Source: Branchiostoma floridae
Taxonomy: Eukaryota; Chordata; Leptocardii; Amphioxiformes; Branchiostomatidae
Reading direction: 5' to 3'
Assembly (NCBI RefSeq): GCF_000003815.2
Contig: NC_049993.1
Span: 8,123,762-8,187,761 of the forward strand
Length of the DNA: 64,000 nt
Shown here: positions 1 to 57,791 of the stretch, one piece after another
Numbering within the stretch: the first letter of the stretch is position 1
Layout: every line of letters begins with the position of its first letter
Program-made: the position numbers and the translations under genes
The notes under the pieces: model-generated
Told to the model about the DNA's origin: nothing
The model's database searches: none
What the model saw: the letters and a program-made list of their open reading frames with translations, nothing else

Positions 1-3000
1 TGCTGTTCAAAGCTATTGATTCCCTTCAGATTTCCAAACTCTGATAACAGATACCAGCCATAATCAATACATGGGCTGGAAGAGAATGAATCATCAACAT
101 TTCCAAAGTAGAGGTCCTCCCAGTAAGTGTAATGATTGGTGTGCCTGTAGCTTGGCATGGCCTTGGTGCTGAATGAGTTACAGTTCTTATCTTACATGAA
201 GCAAAGCTCGAACTCAGAGATACAGATCCCCTCTGGCAATGATGGACTGCTTCTTGCTGTAACAAATGTTCCCTGAAAACATTCTTTACAATCCCTGAAA
301 TTGAAAAATGTGCGGAGGTAATGTGTGTACCCGAGCATATGTATTAGATTTGTTGATAAATGTGCAGCAGCAAATCGCCCAGTTAACTGAAAGTAGCCTG
401 TTGTTGCTGTAAAGTTTTTGGTAAGTGGCCAGAAAAGATTGGCTATGGAATGTAACAAAAAGTTTTACTACTTGTAATGTGCATTTTGATGTAACAGATT
501 TTGATTGATTGTTATGCTGTCAATCAAATTGTGATTGACAAGCAGAGCATGAATGGCTATGGATAACAAGAAATAAAAGTCTGAATCAGCTTGTACCAGT
601 GGAAATACAGCCAGAATTCATCCTCATTTGCATCTATTAACCAAGCAACGTCTAACCCAATGAAAAAAGTAGGAAGGAAGGAAGGGTTGTAAAAAAGAAA
701 TGAACTCAATCTTAAACCATCAAACTGATTCAAAGGATGTAGCTAAAGAAATACCTTAGAATACCTTAGAAATCTCTCTCCCTTCTTGAAAATTGTCATA
801 TCTAAAGACAAAGATATCAACTGTAGAATGTAAGCTTTAAAACTTTAACTGTTGTCTATAATATGACTACCTTAATAGAAAACATTATTCAAGCAACGGA
901 GACATGTAGTTCATATGGAATACAACGCAAAAGACAACAGCTGAAATCCATACCATCGGAGTTCAGAAATAAATTACTTTACCTTCCCAAATTCTAAGTT
1001 CTGATTGATAAATATCCAGAATAAGACAAGCCTTGTCAAACATTAAACAAAGTTTCAAAGTCAAGTGGTTCCCTTGCTTGATTAAAAGCTTGCCATAAAG
1101 AGTTGACATGATATGCGGGGTGTAGATGACTTGAAGGATGCCTCTGTTAATGAGACATGCCTACTGAACAGCAAAATTACACCGCACTCCCGCGCTGCGC
1201 TATAAACGGAGACGTGAAACACCGCCCTCAAGGCCAGGGCTTTATACATCACTTACTGCAAGGGTGCTACCACTCTTAAGAAACTCCTGCACGGTGGGAA
1301 TTTCTTTCAAATTGGTCCCAATCAAACAGAAGGCCCATTTGAGATCCATGTAACCCCTGTAAATAGTCAATCTCTGTAAATAATGCAATGGTATGATTGC
1401 TAAGAATATTTATGTACTTTTACAGTGTTTGTCTCTCAAGGTAAGCCAAAAAAGGAGTTTTCATGTAGTTATAATTCTAGTTATTAAAAAATATTCTGTG
1501 TTACAATAGTTATATAAGCCGGCAACTCGGCTGTGGGCGGAAAAAATCATTACACGATAGAAAGGTGAATTGTTGAGCTTCTACAATCTATGAGGCACAC
1601 TGTAAGTTAAAAGCTTTCCTTCTGACCAAATGCGTGTTTAACAGGCACACCATGGGGGTCCTATTTTCAGCAGGTCTTTATAAAAGGCTTATATCAGCCC
1701 CCCACTCTGAGTGGGCGGGAATTTAACGACTTCGATTACACTCCTGCGAGGAAAGTCCCGAGTAATTTACACCTGCACGTATGGAACAGCGTCATTTCCT
1801 TCTGCTCATCCCCTGAGATCATTTCTCATCATTACCTCCCCAACAGTGATCTGTCTCTGGGTGTTTGTTACCCGGGAAATAGAACCCACTTTGTGTGAGG
1901 CTCAGGGAAGATTTCCCTCCAATTGAATTTACCGAGAATTGCGTCAAAGACATGAGACAGATGTGCAGTAGCCATTTTTCTCAGGATTTTCTGTGTATTG
2001 AATTGTGTTATCCTGGTTTTAGGGATTATGGATACGAACAATACATAGCACCCTTGACTAATGTATTTTGAAGTAGTGTGGTATGTAGTTAAGTATCAAT
2101 TTTATGTTCATGCCTCACTGTAATACTTTCTTTTGATCGGAAAGCCAACCACACCGGCTTATTTTACAAGTGTTGTAGTGTAAATCGGATAAAATCTCAA
2201 TGCATGACAAATCACTTAACAAAGTTAGATTGAACTCAGATGTTGATTTTTCAATCCATATAAAAAGCCTCACACAAATGTAATGCATAGAAATCTTTTG
2301 CAGCTTCCACTTCTCATTCAATGAAAGTGCTACAGAGTAGTCTTTGATTTTGAATCAGGTTCTGGTCAGGAAGTGTGAAAAAATACTACAATTCTTCTTT
2401 GGCATTTTAGTCTTTTGACTTTTTTCAAAATAAGAAAAGAGTTTGGTGGAACATGAGAATCCTTTTCCCCGTCTAACTTCCCACTCCACCTTGGTATTCC
2501 ACTACATATAACAATGCCAAGAACATCATCTAAACATCTCTTTCTCACAGTCAGAGTACTAGACAGTACTAAGACTGTGTGATCATTCAACACAAACTTC
2601 TTGTCTTGTCTTGTTTTGAATTTTGAATGCAGCAAGAAGAAGCAGAGTCCTGTTGAATACAGTTGATGGGATGGTAAGAAAGCCTTTAGGATCACAGTGT
2701 TATAACTTATATAAGAACCCCATTTTCCAATAACTTACCAACCTCAGAAAACATACAGGATGATCTGTTACTTTTCACATGAATGTTACAAAAACCTAAT
2801 GTTTGTTAATTACTAAACTTGAACAGTATGTAACAAAATTATAATCTGAATATACATAACTTCAAAATAGATATTAAAATTGTTTCATAGGTCAAGTTCA
2901 GTTAAATTTCAAAATACCTATGAAATATTACAAAATTCATTCACACGTCACACATTCATTCCCTAACCATGACTACCTTGCCTACATGTCTGTATTATAG

Positions 3001-3239
3001 TGTATATCAAGCAATTGTTGTGAGCCAGGTGGAACTTAGACAGCAACATTCCCAGTGGGCATTGCTGAGGTCAGGCGATTGATGATGTCATCCATCACTG
3101 TACACGCCAATTACAACAATTAGGAACAAACCATTGTCGTGTCAAAGGGGGATAAAACACTGTGTGAATAGTTTGATGTCTTTGCATGCTGGATTAGATC
3201 AGATATATATCAAGACATGTTATTTTTGTATCTATCAAC

Positions 3240-3560
3240 TAACATGTTACATAAAATTGTTTATGAAAATATTAGACACAAGTTTGCTTCCATTTGTGTC
3301 GGTGTACGATTACCAGTCATGATTTAGTAAGTAGCTCTGAGTGGTCAAAATAAGGAATAAGTACTATATTCCTTCATCTCAAGAGCTAAAATCTATTAAT
3401 TTACATATTACATCAGCAAATTGTTGATGAAAACATTAGATACAAGTTTGCTTCCATTTGAGTGTGTATACGATGAACGAGTCATGATAGTAGTACAAGT
3501 ACTAGTAGCTAGCCTATGAGAGTCAAAACAAGGTTACTGTATGCATGTCTGTTCCTGAAG
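3240..3560. repeat. Diverged ~160-bp tandem duplication
   Basis: 3242-3322 and 3405-3488 share acaagtttgcttccatttg and flanking matches (gaaaatattagacac/gaaaacattagatac; agtcatgat). The following ~70 bp also align loosely. Confidence 0.65.
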
Positions 3561-4016
3561 ATATGAAACATAGAGGGCTGAAAACCGAATAGCCTCAATT
3601 CACTAAACAAACGCAGTTGAATTATTGGTAATCAATGACGCATGATAAACTACTTTGCGTTAACAAAAGACAACCATGTGTTTTACGCAAGCAGTTTATA
3701 GAAACGAAGATCGTATCAATCTATTTAGTATGACTAACATGTAGTCAGAAGATCCATTGGTAATGGTAGTGGTACTTCACCACAATCAAGGTTGGTCCTG
3801 GAGAAAAGCAATTACGGCAAATGGTCTGGGAAGACTTGAAGAGCATTTTCTTTAGGCGTACTCCCCACAGATTTAGTGCTATAGAGTCCATTTAGAAGCT
3901 GTGAAAATGTCACATGTGAACACATACATGCCCCCTGCACCTTGTTGATGGGCCGTGTGCTTCAGTTCACAGGCAACACAGTCTTCAAGCATGACTGAAC
4001 AAACAACTTTGCCCTT

Positions 4017-4400
4017 TAAGCCACACCAATTTGATTTGTTGCTTCTCAGATTTTTTTCAGCAAAAATATTGGGGCGGTCGGTCGGTCGGTCGGTAAAAAA
4101 AAAAATTTGCAAAAAGTCTGCGGTGAACATATGAGGCTTATATAACACAAAAAACAAGTAGTCATGTTGTCAGCTTTTCATGGCATGATTATCTCTTCCT
4201 TTGATTTGATACCACTGTTCTAAATAAAGGGAATTGTTTTCGTACTGAAATTATGTGTGTTGCATTTACTTATTTTTAATTACGACTATTACCATAATGT
4301 AAAGCTATATTATTTTTCTTGGGACTAAATTTTTTTTTCAAATCGGAAAAAAATGGGTCAGGAAATTTGAGAAGCAACAAATTAAATTGGTGTGGCCTTA
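4017..4400. mobile_element. Non-autonomous TIR element (~385 bp)
   Basis: Left end taagccacaccaatttgatt... and right end ...aaattggtgtggcctta are inverted, extending about 30 bp (ttgcttctcaga / tgagaagcaac). It contains four cggt units and A-rich tracts. No transposase. Confidence 0.7.
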
Positions 4401-4918
4401 TGTTGATACAACTTCAAATCCAGTCTAGTGTGACATATAAAAGAAGGTTACGGACACCACAGCAATCATGCACAGAAAACGCATTTGTGCTAAATGCTTT
4501 AACAAGCAAGCGCAGGGCTAGTTTAAAACTTCAATAAAATACTTGATGAACCCATATATGGAAGATGGTCAAACTGCTCCAGCGATGTCTATTCTAACTT
4601 GTATATCAAATACTGTCCCTGCATAGAGAGTCATTTTTACACACTGTAAGGCTGCAATTACTGAATTTTTTGGTCTTTGATCGATACAAAATACTCTAGA
4701 AATATACAATACAAAGCACTGTCCTGTCAGTCGACACTCGACAGTCCAAAGTTGTCTGCTGGTGGCCCCATGGCACCAGTGTCTTCTTTTGCCCTATCAT
4801 CAAGTTGATAACACGCAGTCACACCAGTACATTACTGATGCCTGCCAACACAGTCACAACTGTACAGAAGACACCTGTACAGTCACATCTGCACGCAAAA
4901 ACACCTGTACGGACCCAC

Positions 4919-5087
4919 CTGTTCTTCTCCAGTCCCTCTTCTGTCCGTTGTTGGCACCTGCCAGCTCAATGGTCTGTTGAATGATGTCCCCTGTGGCCAG
5001 CAGAGCTCCTGAACTCACCACGTTGGTCACCAGGAGGTAGCGGCCAAACAGATTCTTGCTCAGTGTTCGTATCCAAGGAGCAAACAT
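4919..5087 (-). CDS. MPV17L2: Mpv17/PMP22-family protein, first coding exon only (MPV17L2-like)
   Basis: On the - strand, ATG at 5087 opens 56 codons reading LFGRYLLVTNVVSSGALLAT, GDIIQQTIEL and KRDWRRT, then a donor g|gtgggt at 4918. The (L/V)TNxxxxGxLxxxGDxxxQ pattern followed by DWxRT is the start of the Mpv17/PMP22 family; the best fit is MPV17L2, a mitochondrial inner-membrane protein linked to mitoribosome assembly (family knowledge). The vertebrate first exon breaks at the same point. No later exons (the expected GP..HYWY block) were recognised between 4918 and 1, so the rest lies beyond the window or this is an isolated copy. The gene is divergent from the ABCA1-like gene. Confidence 0.7.
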
Positions 5088-7718
5088 TGTGACTCACAGA
5101 GAACTTGGACTACCCGAATAGAAATGCAGCAGAGCAGCAGAGGGGAAGCCGTTGTAGTAGTCTGAACAAAGGTGTTAAGTGTTAGGAAAACTACTTGACT
5201 AGATGATTCATTGCAGTTCTTCTGCCCATTGTTGTCTGTATGGACTGGAGAGGCGACTCATTGATCTTTGATCTTTTTTAGGGTAGGCAACGCTCATGAG
5301 ACAACTACTTCAGAAGAACTGCCACAGACAAAGTGGGCGGCTTGATCAGTCCACAGGTGCTATTCACAACTGCAAGGCTGTCCCCGGATCTAGGAATTCC
5401 TGGAAAACAAGGGACATGGTGTATTTAATTGGGATATGCATTCAAATCAAAACAAAAACATGAGTCTACCATGGCTTATAAGTACCAGTATTCATTTGAG
5501 CTCTAAATTCAGCAAATCAAATCAAAGCAGAGGATAAACTATCACGTTTAGTAAGTGTGGTAGGATGATTTTCCAACCGCAAATCAAAATTTAATTGACC
5601 CCGTCTATCTCTCCCTCAGGCTCCTTCCCTCTACTTTCACCTGCCTGCCTACCTCGTGTGGCCAGCCGCCAAATCTATAGATCGGATCGGAGTAGGGCCC
5701 TGGACCGGCCGAGACGAATACGAATGAGTGCCGACCGCGAGGCTCGTGTCTGCACGCAACGATGTACCACACAATAATAACGTACGTGCCGGCGTGACAG
5801 GAAATATCAGTGAGTAGCCACAATCTTCCTGTAGTGCCTGACACATCCGCAGACTCACTGCGTACCGGTAGCACATGTGGGACCCCTGGCGACTGTTGCA
5901 TGTTGGCAACACATAACAGTGACTGGCCCAGCAACAATAACGTCTCATGCTTTTGGGGCTAGGAATTAAATGCGTCTAAGTGCTATTTTTGACAAATATA
6001 TAAGGGAAAGCAACGTCACATATGGAAATCGTGACAAAAGGGGGAGGGGCATGGACGCCGGCCGGCCGGTCTAAAAAAAAGATCGACAACGCTAGAAAAT
6101 GACTGTCCAAGTAATAAACTCTTTACTAATTGTTCCTGAGACATACCTTGGAAACTGACTTGAAGGATGATATAGCTTTGCGGTGTGTTATAAACTTCGT
6201 AAGCGCTGACAGCCAAGTTTAAACAGATTGCGGAGTGGTGACCGCCTTCCGGATATTTGTTCGCCCCGCGGTGTTTGCCAGCTGATCGGATCCGCACAGT
6301 TTGCGGTATTAAGGTTTTACGACAGTATCGCAACCCCTGGAAATGTTCACAAAAAAAACAACAGACAAGAAAGAAAAGACGATCGGTATATGGTGTGTTA
6401 TTGAATGTCTGGTATGATAAGGAAATCACTGACTCAGATATATTGATGTTGAAAGTATCAGTATTTTCGCTTTATACGTTCAAGTTTTTTTGACGTTATG
6501 GAAACATTATGCAAGGTGTTGTGCAACAGTGTACCGACCATTTTACGGTATACCGCTTTACCCAGTCTTCCTACGCTCGTGAGGAAAAAGGTCAACTAGA
6601 TTCAACTCTAAATTGCTAAAATACTTTCAATCTATGAAACCAATTACTTCTACGGAAAGTGAAAGTATGTTCTATCCAATATAATTGAATATACATCATT
6701 TTCTGTTGGTATTGATACTGATGAGGATTGATATAAGGATGGTTTCGGTGAAGGGGCTATTGACCCCTCGTAACCCCCGGCATTATAGACATCACGAGCA
6801 GCGGTACGTGCCTGGCACCTGTCTGCTGTTAGCTGTTTACAATTGATTGTTGACGAAATGTACAGATAACAAACAACTCTTGGACACAACAAGTCTTGAC
6901 GTTTTGGCAAGACGTTTGCGAAGGACCCTAGACGTTTGGATCGTCTTCTTCGGGTCCCGGTTTTTGGCCAGGTGCGTGTTTCTTTTTCTGTTCCAAGCTT
7001 AGTGACTTGCAGTATTTGTTGTATAACCAGGTGTGCATTCAGGTGAGACAGGTAAGATCTACAATGTTTCTTTAGTGTTTCCAGCATGCCTTAAGAACAT
7101 GAGATACTGTATATCTTCCGAACGATACATTTACGAATTGGGATATCGTGTAGGCATCTTATGGCAATTTTTTAGATCACAACTTTGTCCAGACATTTGC
7201 CGTCCTCTGTGAGTTCTTACCTGCGATCGTTTACTGTCTAGCTACCAGCTCTTAATTAGACTGCGTGCGACCATAAGGTATGGAATGCCATCATGTGTTT
7301 TGTAGACTCTTTAATGAATGTCTGAAAAGCCTAACATGGCACAGACTGTCACTGTCACGGTTTATAAAAAGGCAGGATGTTCTTGACGTAACGCTAACAG
7401 TTCTTGGAATACTAGTAGTAACCAGGAAACAGAGGGGGGCGGGACTGTGCTACCGGACGTTCTGGACCTGAGTGGGCCAAGAAACAATTGGGAAAATTAA
7501 GGACAAACGAAATAATTGACTTTTAAGCTGCAAATGAACCTCTGTCATCTCCCAAATGAATCTACTAAAAGCACCACCCACTGAGTCTCATTGGAATGAA
7601 AACAAAAGGCCCTCAAATGACCATGTTTTCATTTGGTTGTAACCCTGCCAGGCCTTTACATAACTCAACCTTTTATGTTGTTAACATCACAGACCAGTAC
7701 AGAAATTTAAAGTAAAAC

Positions 7719-7754
7719 CAAGGAGGTTAAAGAATCACGAAGACCTCCTTGGTA
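7719..7754. repeat. Short perfect hairpin
   Basis: accaaggaggt and acctccttggt, 11-bp arms separated by 13-14 bp. Function unknown. Confidence 0.5.
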
Positions 7755-8439
7755 AAACAAAAGCAGTCTTTTGTTGCACCAGCAATACACAACCATTATA
7801 CATTAAATGTAAAGGTATTGATGTTCAGTTGAATAGAAATTCTGATCCACTTCACAGGTAAGCCAATGTAATAATGGCCTTTGTTGTATTAGTGGTAACA
7901 ATCATTAGCGAAGCCAAGCTAAGAAGTAGCAGCTCATAAATGATTCATACTAATAGTATGTAGACGTTACAAATTGTGATCACTCTGTTAACTCTAAAAC
8001 TTGGTGAAGAAACATGATTTTTCTTACCTACAACATTTTGGCAAAAAGGCTTACAAGTATTACAATAACAAGTAGCATTACGTGGTATTCCAAATTGTTC
8101 CTTCATTGTTTAAGTGTCTCATGTGATCATTTCCATGGGAATTTGTTAGATCAAAGGCTAGATGATACATTTTAGGTCATCCTTGTTGTCTCAGATAGGG
8201 GGTTTGTTAGTTACTATTAATACTAAGTAACAGTTACAGTAACAGTACAGTTACTGTAGCCTTTAGTTCCATCGACCTTTAACCAAGGATGGCCATATAC
8301 TAGTAACTGCCTTGACTAGACATAAGAAGGTTTGTCTTTAAACATTTTGCAGAGAGGATTAGAAGAGAGAGGGACTTTTTTTTAGTATTTGCATTTACTT
8401 GTATCAGATTCTGCAATATTAACACGGATCATGCTGGAG

Positions 8440-8630
8440 GGCTGACAGAATTATCCTGTCAACAGTATGAAAATTTGCACTATTGACAGGATGCTGCTGT
8501 CAGCAATAGAAGAATTTCTACTGTTGACAGGATTTTTCCACTGTGATCCTGTCAATAGACTCAAGCATCATGTAAGGAAGTGGCTTATCATTTTTGCACT
8601 GTTGACAGTATCATCCTGCCAATAGCCTCT
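8440..8630. repeat. Cluster of ctgttgacagga / tcctgtcaatag motifs in both orientations
   Basis: At least six copies of a 10-12 bp motif around tgttgacagg or its complement occur in under 200 bp, with spacers of 20-40 bp. A further half-match lies at about 9218. It may be the remnant of a palindromic transposon. Confidence 0.5.
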
Positions 8631-8636
8631 TCCTTA

Positions 8637-8815
8637 TAATCTCCAAGCAGACCTACAATGGCATAAGATAGTACTAAACTGGCCAAGGAGTGTAGTCAGC
8701 CAAGAGATGTACATTTACCATGTAGCCAAACACAGTTCTAGACCGGCTTTACTTCTCTGGAAGCTTTTGATACTATCTTAATTGCATTGCTACCGTAGAA
8801 TCTGCTTGGAGATTA
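8637..8815. mobile_element. MITE with TIR aatctccaagcag
   Basis: Ends taatctccaagcagacc and ctgcttggagatta are inverted; the inner parts agatagta / tactatct also pair. The same family recurs at 30498-30672. A second inverted pair (catgtaaggaag / cttccttacatg) flanks it. Confidence 0.75.
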
Positions 8816-9536
8816 CTTCCTTACATGATTGTACTTCATTAAGTGTGAGGGTGCTTTCAACCTGCTTAAGGTTCAAGCAGCTTACTCTCCTTTCATGTAA
8901 GGGTTTGCAGAGCAATTGATTATTAAGTATCAATGCACGCAAAGAGCAGCTGGTTACATCGTGCCAAAGCCCTAGACTTCTTTACTACTAGTATAGATCT
9001 GTATGACCACTTTGGATACAATATTCATGTTTAATACATAAAACAGAATTTTTGCAAATGTATTAAATACGTTAGTCTACCCAACTAATGAGCTATAAAA
9101 CGTTGAATTTAAAAAATCTGTCCATACTGGAAATAGGTAACATCAGGTTAATGTTTTTTAAATCTTATTGAGAAACCCTGAAACAATGTACTGTATATGC
9201 TATAGAGAACGTTGACCCTGTTGCTGTCAATAGGATACAAATTATGTGCAAATGAAAAATATAAGTCTAGTTCTATTTACTAGTATAAGTCTCATATGCC
9301 ACAGTCTATTTGATCATAGTACATGCATGGATCAGATGCTGCCCCAGAAAACATTTCTCAGCCCCTGCCCCCTGGTTCAAACAAAGTGGCCCCAACATAA
9401 GTGGGTCATTCTAAAGCTCCAGTCATTGTGCACATTCTAACCTAATGACGTCAGCAAAGGGGCCAACGCTCTCTAGAACATGTCAATTGTTCTGGGCTAC
9501 TCAGCTACTTGAAGACTCAGTTCAATCTATTTTGTG

Positions 9537-9751
9537 TATACTGTAAATGCATTTAAGTTCGCGGGGATTTAATTTCGCGGTAGCGGAAAAATGACTTTTC
9601 GCGGTGGTTTTAATTTCGCGGTAACACCATCGACTGCAGTCTAATACCTTTATATAAAAATGTTCGTGGTGGATTTAATTTCGCGGTGAAGTGGTCGCCG
9701 CAAAAACCGCGAACATTAATCCACCGTGAACATTTCTGCATTTACAGTATA
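9537..9751. mobile_element. MITE with TIR tatactgtaaatgca
   Basis: Left end tatactgtaaatgcattt, right end tgcatttacagtata. The interior carries several ttcgcggtg / caccgcgaa units in both directions, a recognisable layout of a widespread marine-invertebrate MITE (from memory). TA flanks suggest Tc1/mariner-type insertion. Confidence 0.8.
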
Positions 9752-10064
9752 TCAAAATGAGTCATTATATGGTCAACTGTAGCATGACATGCAATTTTAT
9801 GCTGTTGAAGGTGAAATGTGTATCATGCTAATCTCATCTGTATTGTGAAGGACAAACAACATACACTTGTACCAAAGATGTGGTAACATATATTACCTAA
9901 CATAATAGATACAAATTGTTGCCAAAATAAAATGTTTAATTTTGATTCTACAGAATTTGCTGGCCCAGATTTACTGTAACAGTTGTGTTGTAAGGATGTT
10001 TATATGATATTTCTTTGATATTCAATACCTAGCCAATAACAATGTGCGTATCCTGTTGTTACAG

Positions 10065-10090
10065 GGTGTGAACAACATCAGTTTTGAGCC
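10065..10090 (+). other. 5' UTR part of coding exon 1
   Basis: The acceptor ttgttacag ends at 10064 and is followed by 26 nt without an ATG before the start codon. The 5' UTR is therefore split by an intron and the promoter lies further upstream. Confidence 0.7.
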
Positions 10091-54776
<44,686 letters not shown>

Positions 54777-54799
54777 TGTCGGAAATTCAGCTGAAATAG

Positions 54800-54984
54800 G
54801 ATATAGGAGAATTCTTTTCCAAAACCAGTTTATACTTGCTTGGCTTTCATTTTGATGTCTCTCAGACAACTTCCTCAGAACTTCTAAATGGAGTTCTGCT
54901 TCTCGCTGCTATATGTAGGTGGCGCTTTTGCGGCTAGAACACAATCGTGTACATACTGGTTGTGGAAAAGAATTCTCCTATATT
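54800..54984. mobile_element. Inverted-repeat MITE in the 3' UTR
   Basis: 30-bp arms (gatataggagaattcttttc... / ...gaaaagaattctcctatat) with about two mismatches, 125 bp apart. It should be transcribed with the ABCA1-like mRNA and can form a hairpin. Confidence 0.75.
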
Positions 54985-57054
54985 CTACCTTGATTCTACT
55001 AACCTGATGAAATTATTGTTGGAAGTTCAGCCAACAGAAATCCTCAGTATGACAGCGAAAATAGAGCTAAAATCATGTGATGATCTGTTGAAGTACAGCC
55101 AAGATAACTTTGTTTATATATGTAAGTCTAAGGTTGTTGCCATTTTAGTCTCTGGAACGTGATGAATTTATCAAGTAATTACAAGTGCAAAGTAATGATT
55201 TGTCAACACAGGGTTTATGTGAATGGGACAGAGTGTATGTAGTCCGATGTTTTTACATGTAAATGTACAGTTTTGTGCTAAAATTGCAGTAAATTTGAAT
55301 TTCACGTTCAAGAAGATAATGTTCGAGATAAATTGACACTGACAACATACATTTTACTTTTTTAGAACTCATATTAAGAGTTTAATTTTTGAATATGCAT
55401 ATGCAGTTCGTACCCTTTGAATCACCCTTTTAAGAGTATTGGTTAGTCTTGTGTTGCTTAGTGTTAGATACTCTTACAGTATCAAATGGAATTTGCATTT
55501 AGTAGTATTGTTACAAGGCTAGTGTACCTCATCTTTTAAGTTTTATGTGGCAGAGGTAGATGAGTCGGAGAAATTGCGCACAACACAAAATGCAGTGGCA
55601 ATGCAAAGATAGTGAACAGCGGGGTGCAGCAGTGCAAAAATATGCACAAATGTTAACAAGAAAGGTATTTTGTTTTTCTCAGACTTTGTTTTATTTTTAA
55701 ACAGGTCTTCTATTATGAGTTATGTTAAATTGAACAGAATAACAAGATTATAAGCACTGTCATTGTTTGCAGTGGATGTTCCATTTTCAAGTCAGGGCTG
55801 TCTCCAGCTTAAAATTTTTTTTCCGCCCTACTCATTGTTTGTGAGCTTATGTTGCTGATTTACCAGGCAGAATATGTCATTTTAAGCTTAAAAAAGTACA
55901 TTTTCAACAGTTTTAAGTCATTTTTGGGATGGATAGAGTATTATTTTCTATCCCAACAAGGAAATTGGAACAAGAAGGATGGGTCCTGTAGACAGCTCTG
56001 CTTGTAACAGATCATGATTCTCTATGTCTGGTGCAATGATGTTCAGACTAGCGCGCATAGCTGGAGTATGAAGTGACAGACTTGTACCAGAACACTTTTA
56101 ATTGTACTTGTCTTTAGCATGCACATTAACATTAACATTGTTTCAATCCGAAAAGATTGATGAAATACATTCCTTTTAAAGATGAAATTTATATTCTTAA
56201 GGCATGAAGTTAAGATTGAATGTATATGTTGGAAGAAACTAGATGTACTGTATGGTAGCTGTTTCAATATGGCATGGTTATATATTATGCAGTAACATCT
56301 TTATGAGATTGCAAGCAAAATGTAAACCATTGCATGTATTTATAATAGACCCTAGTGGATTGTTCTTTATCCCTTGAATGTATATATTGTTGGAATGAAA
56401 ATTGGTATTTTAAAAATAGTGCTAGTGCTTATGCACTGTTACATCTCTACAAGATTGCAAATTACTTTTTACAATTTATAGTACCCATAGAAGGGACACT
56501 TGTAAATGATAAACTACATTTGTACAGTTGTGATCATATTCTGAATAAGATGCTGCTACATCTAACTGAATATTCACATTGTTTGAAGAAATTAACCTAT
56601 TTTTGTGAGTGCAGTGATGACAGAAAGCTATGCAAATGGTTATTGTTGCTTGAGAAAGTATCTATATGAAGGGTGGTATTCAAAAGTTGATGGAATGATG
56701 GAAACAGTATCACATCTGTGTGGAGAGTTTACGGCATTTTATCCTTAATGATTTATGCACATTTACTTAATATAATATTGTGAAAGAACTTTTACTTTTA
56801 TGCACTTGTTTTTGTGTTTTCATCTCCAAAAATTGTCAATCAGGTATTGACTCATAAACAAGTTTTTGAACTTGCACAACTTGTTTTGTCTTGTTATGAA
56901 GAGATTGTAATTTAAAACATGCAGTACTGTACTAGTCTAATGTATACGTGTATATTATATTTGTTTCGCTGCTTTTCAGCATATTTACAATATGCAGTGC
57001 ACCTTTTAAAAGCTATTTTGTAATTGGCATGTGTGTTACAATTCGTGGGGACAT

Positions 57055-57060
57055 AATAAA
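57055..57060 (+). terminator. Candidate polyadenylation signal AATAAA
   Basis: A canonical aataaa 2.3 kb after the stop codon, followed within 40-60 nt by GT/T-rich sequence (gttggttgtacatgttg). Another aataaa lies at about 58279. No transcript evidence. Confidence 0.35.
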
Positions 57061-57606
57061 CAAGGGAAACAGCTACAGTGTTGGTTGTACATGTTGTCTT
57101 TTACTCAAGCTAAGATTCGTCCTTGTATTCTATTCATTAGACAGTGCCTATCTTTCGGAAAACAAACTGACACTTTGCACGGTTCAAAAGAGACGCCTAG
57201 CGGCTCGTCGAAGTGATGCAGTATCGCAACAGTTTCGTATAGTCATTAATCCGTCTGTTTCCAGTTGTGTATCTGCTTTCCAACGATCGCTACATTGATG
57301 AAAATGTTATGACGCAGCTACATACCCGATCTTTCACTATATAAGTCAGTTTTAACGCTTGTTTCAAGCCTTATATTGGTGAGAAACTCGTCGAACCCTC
57401 GCGCATCATTGGCACGGTTCAAAAGAGACCCTCTACGGCTGACTGAGGTACTGCACCCTAAATTCTTTGCAAACGCGTTCATTCACACCCGTTGTAGTGC
57501 TGCGAAGTGGTGAAAATAATCACATAACCCATGGCGGTATAAATCCTCGCACAATCTAAAACACACCACAAATTCCTCTTTTACTGTACAGAGAAGGTTT
57601 CCTTGC

Positions 57607-57791
57607 TTTTTAGATCGACAATCGGTTATACTGTGCGGTATAGTGGTAATTTGGATAACCAGGAGCAGCAGTTGACCTTTTCCAAGCCACCAAGCGACCA
57701 GGGGTTGAGTAAGGTTAAAGTTCAAATTTATTGTGACCTGATTATCCTCCTATATTCTCAGGGCGCAGTATAACCGATTGTCGATCTAAAA
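57607..57791. repeat. 185-bp unit with perfect 26-bp inverted ends
   Basis: ttttagatcgacaatcggtt plus atactg at the left is exactly complementary to the right end. The interior is unique in this window. Confidence 0.75.

Larger units (their letters stand above)
1..4918. other. Presumed first intron of the MPV17L2-like gene / no convincing gene
   Basis: AT-rich sequence with many stops in all frames. It holds a diverged tandem duplication (3240-3560) and a TIR element (4017-4400). A weak exon-like block on the - strand at 196-294 is discussed in the findings. Confidence 0.4.
5088..10064. other. Divergent intergenic/5' region between MPV17L2-like and ABCA1-like genes
   Basis: Expected to hold both promoters and the noncoding first exon(s) of the ABCA1-like gene, none of which can be placed from sequence alone. 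The parts at about 5600-5900 and 6040-6300 are richer in CpG than their surroundings and are the best promoter candidates. The rest holds repeats (8440-8815, 9537-9751) and no convincing coding sequence. Confidence 0.4.
54777..57080 (+). other. Probable 3' UTR of the ABCA1-like gene
   Basis: AT-rich sequence without long open frames follows the stop codon, as expected for the long 3' UTRs of this family. It includes a 185-bp inverted-repeat element at 54800-54984. The end is inferred only from the aataaa at 57055 and could be elsewhere. Confidence 0.45.

Noticed and set aside
1-190. - strand frame reading NHYTYWEDLYFGN as an MPV17L2 exon
   Set aside because: Superficially like the family HYWY block but no other residues fit, and a strong donor precedes it.
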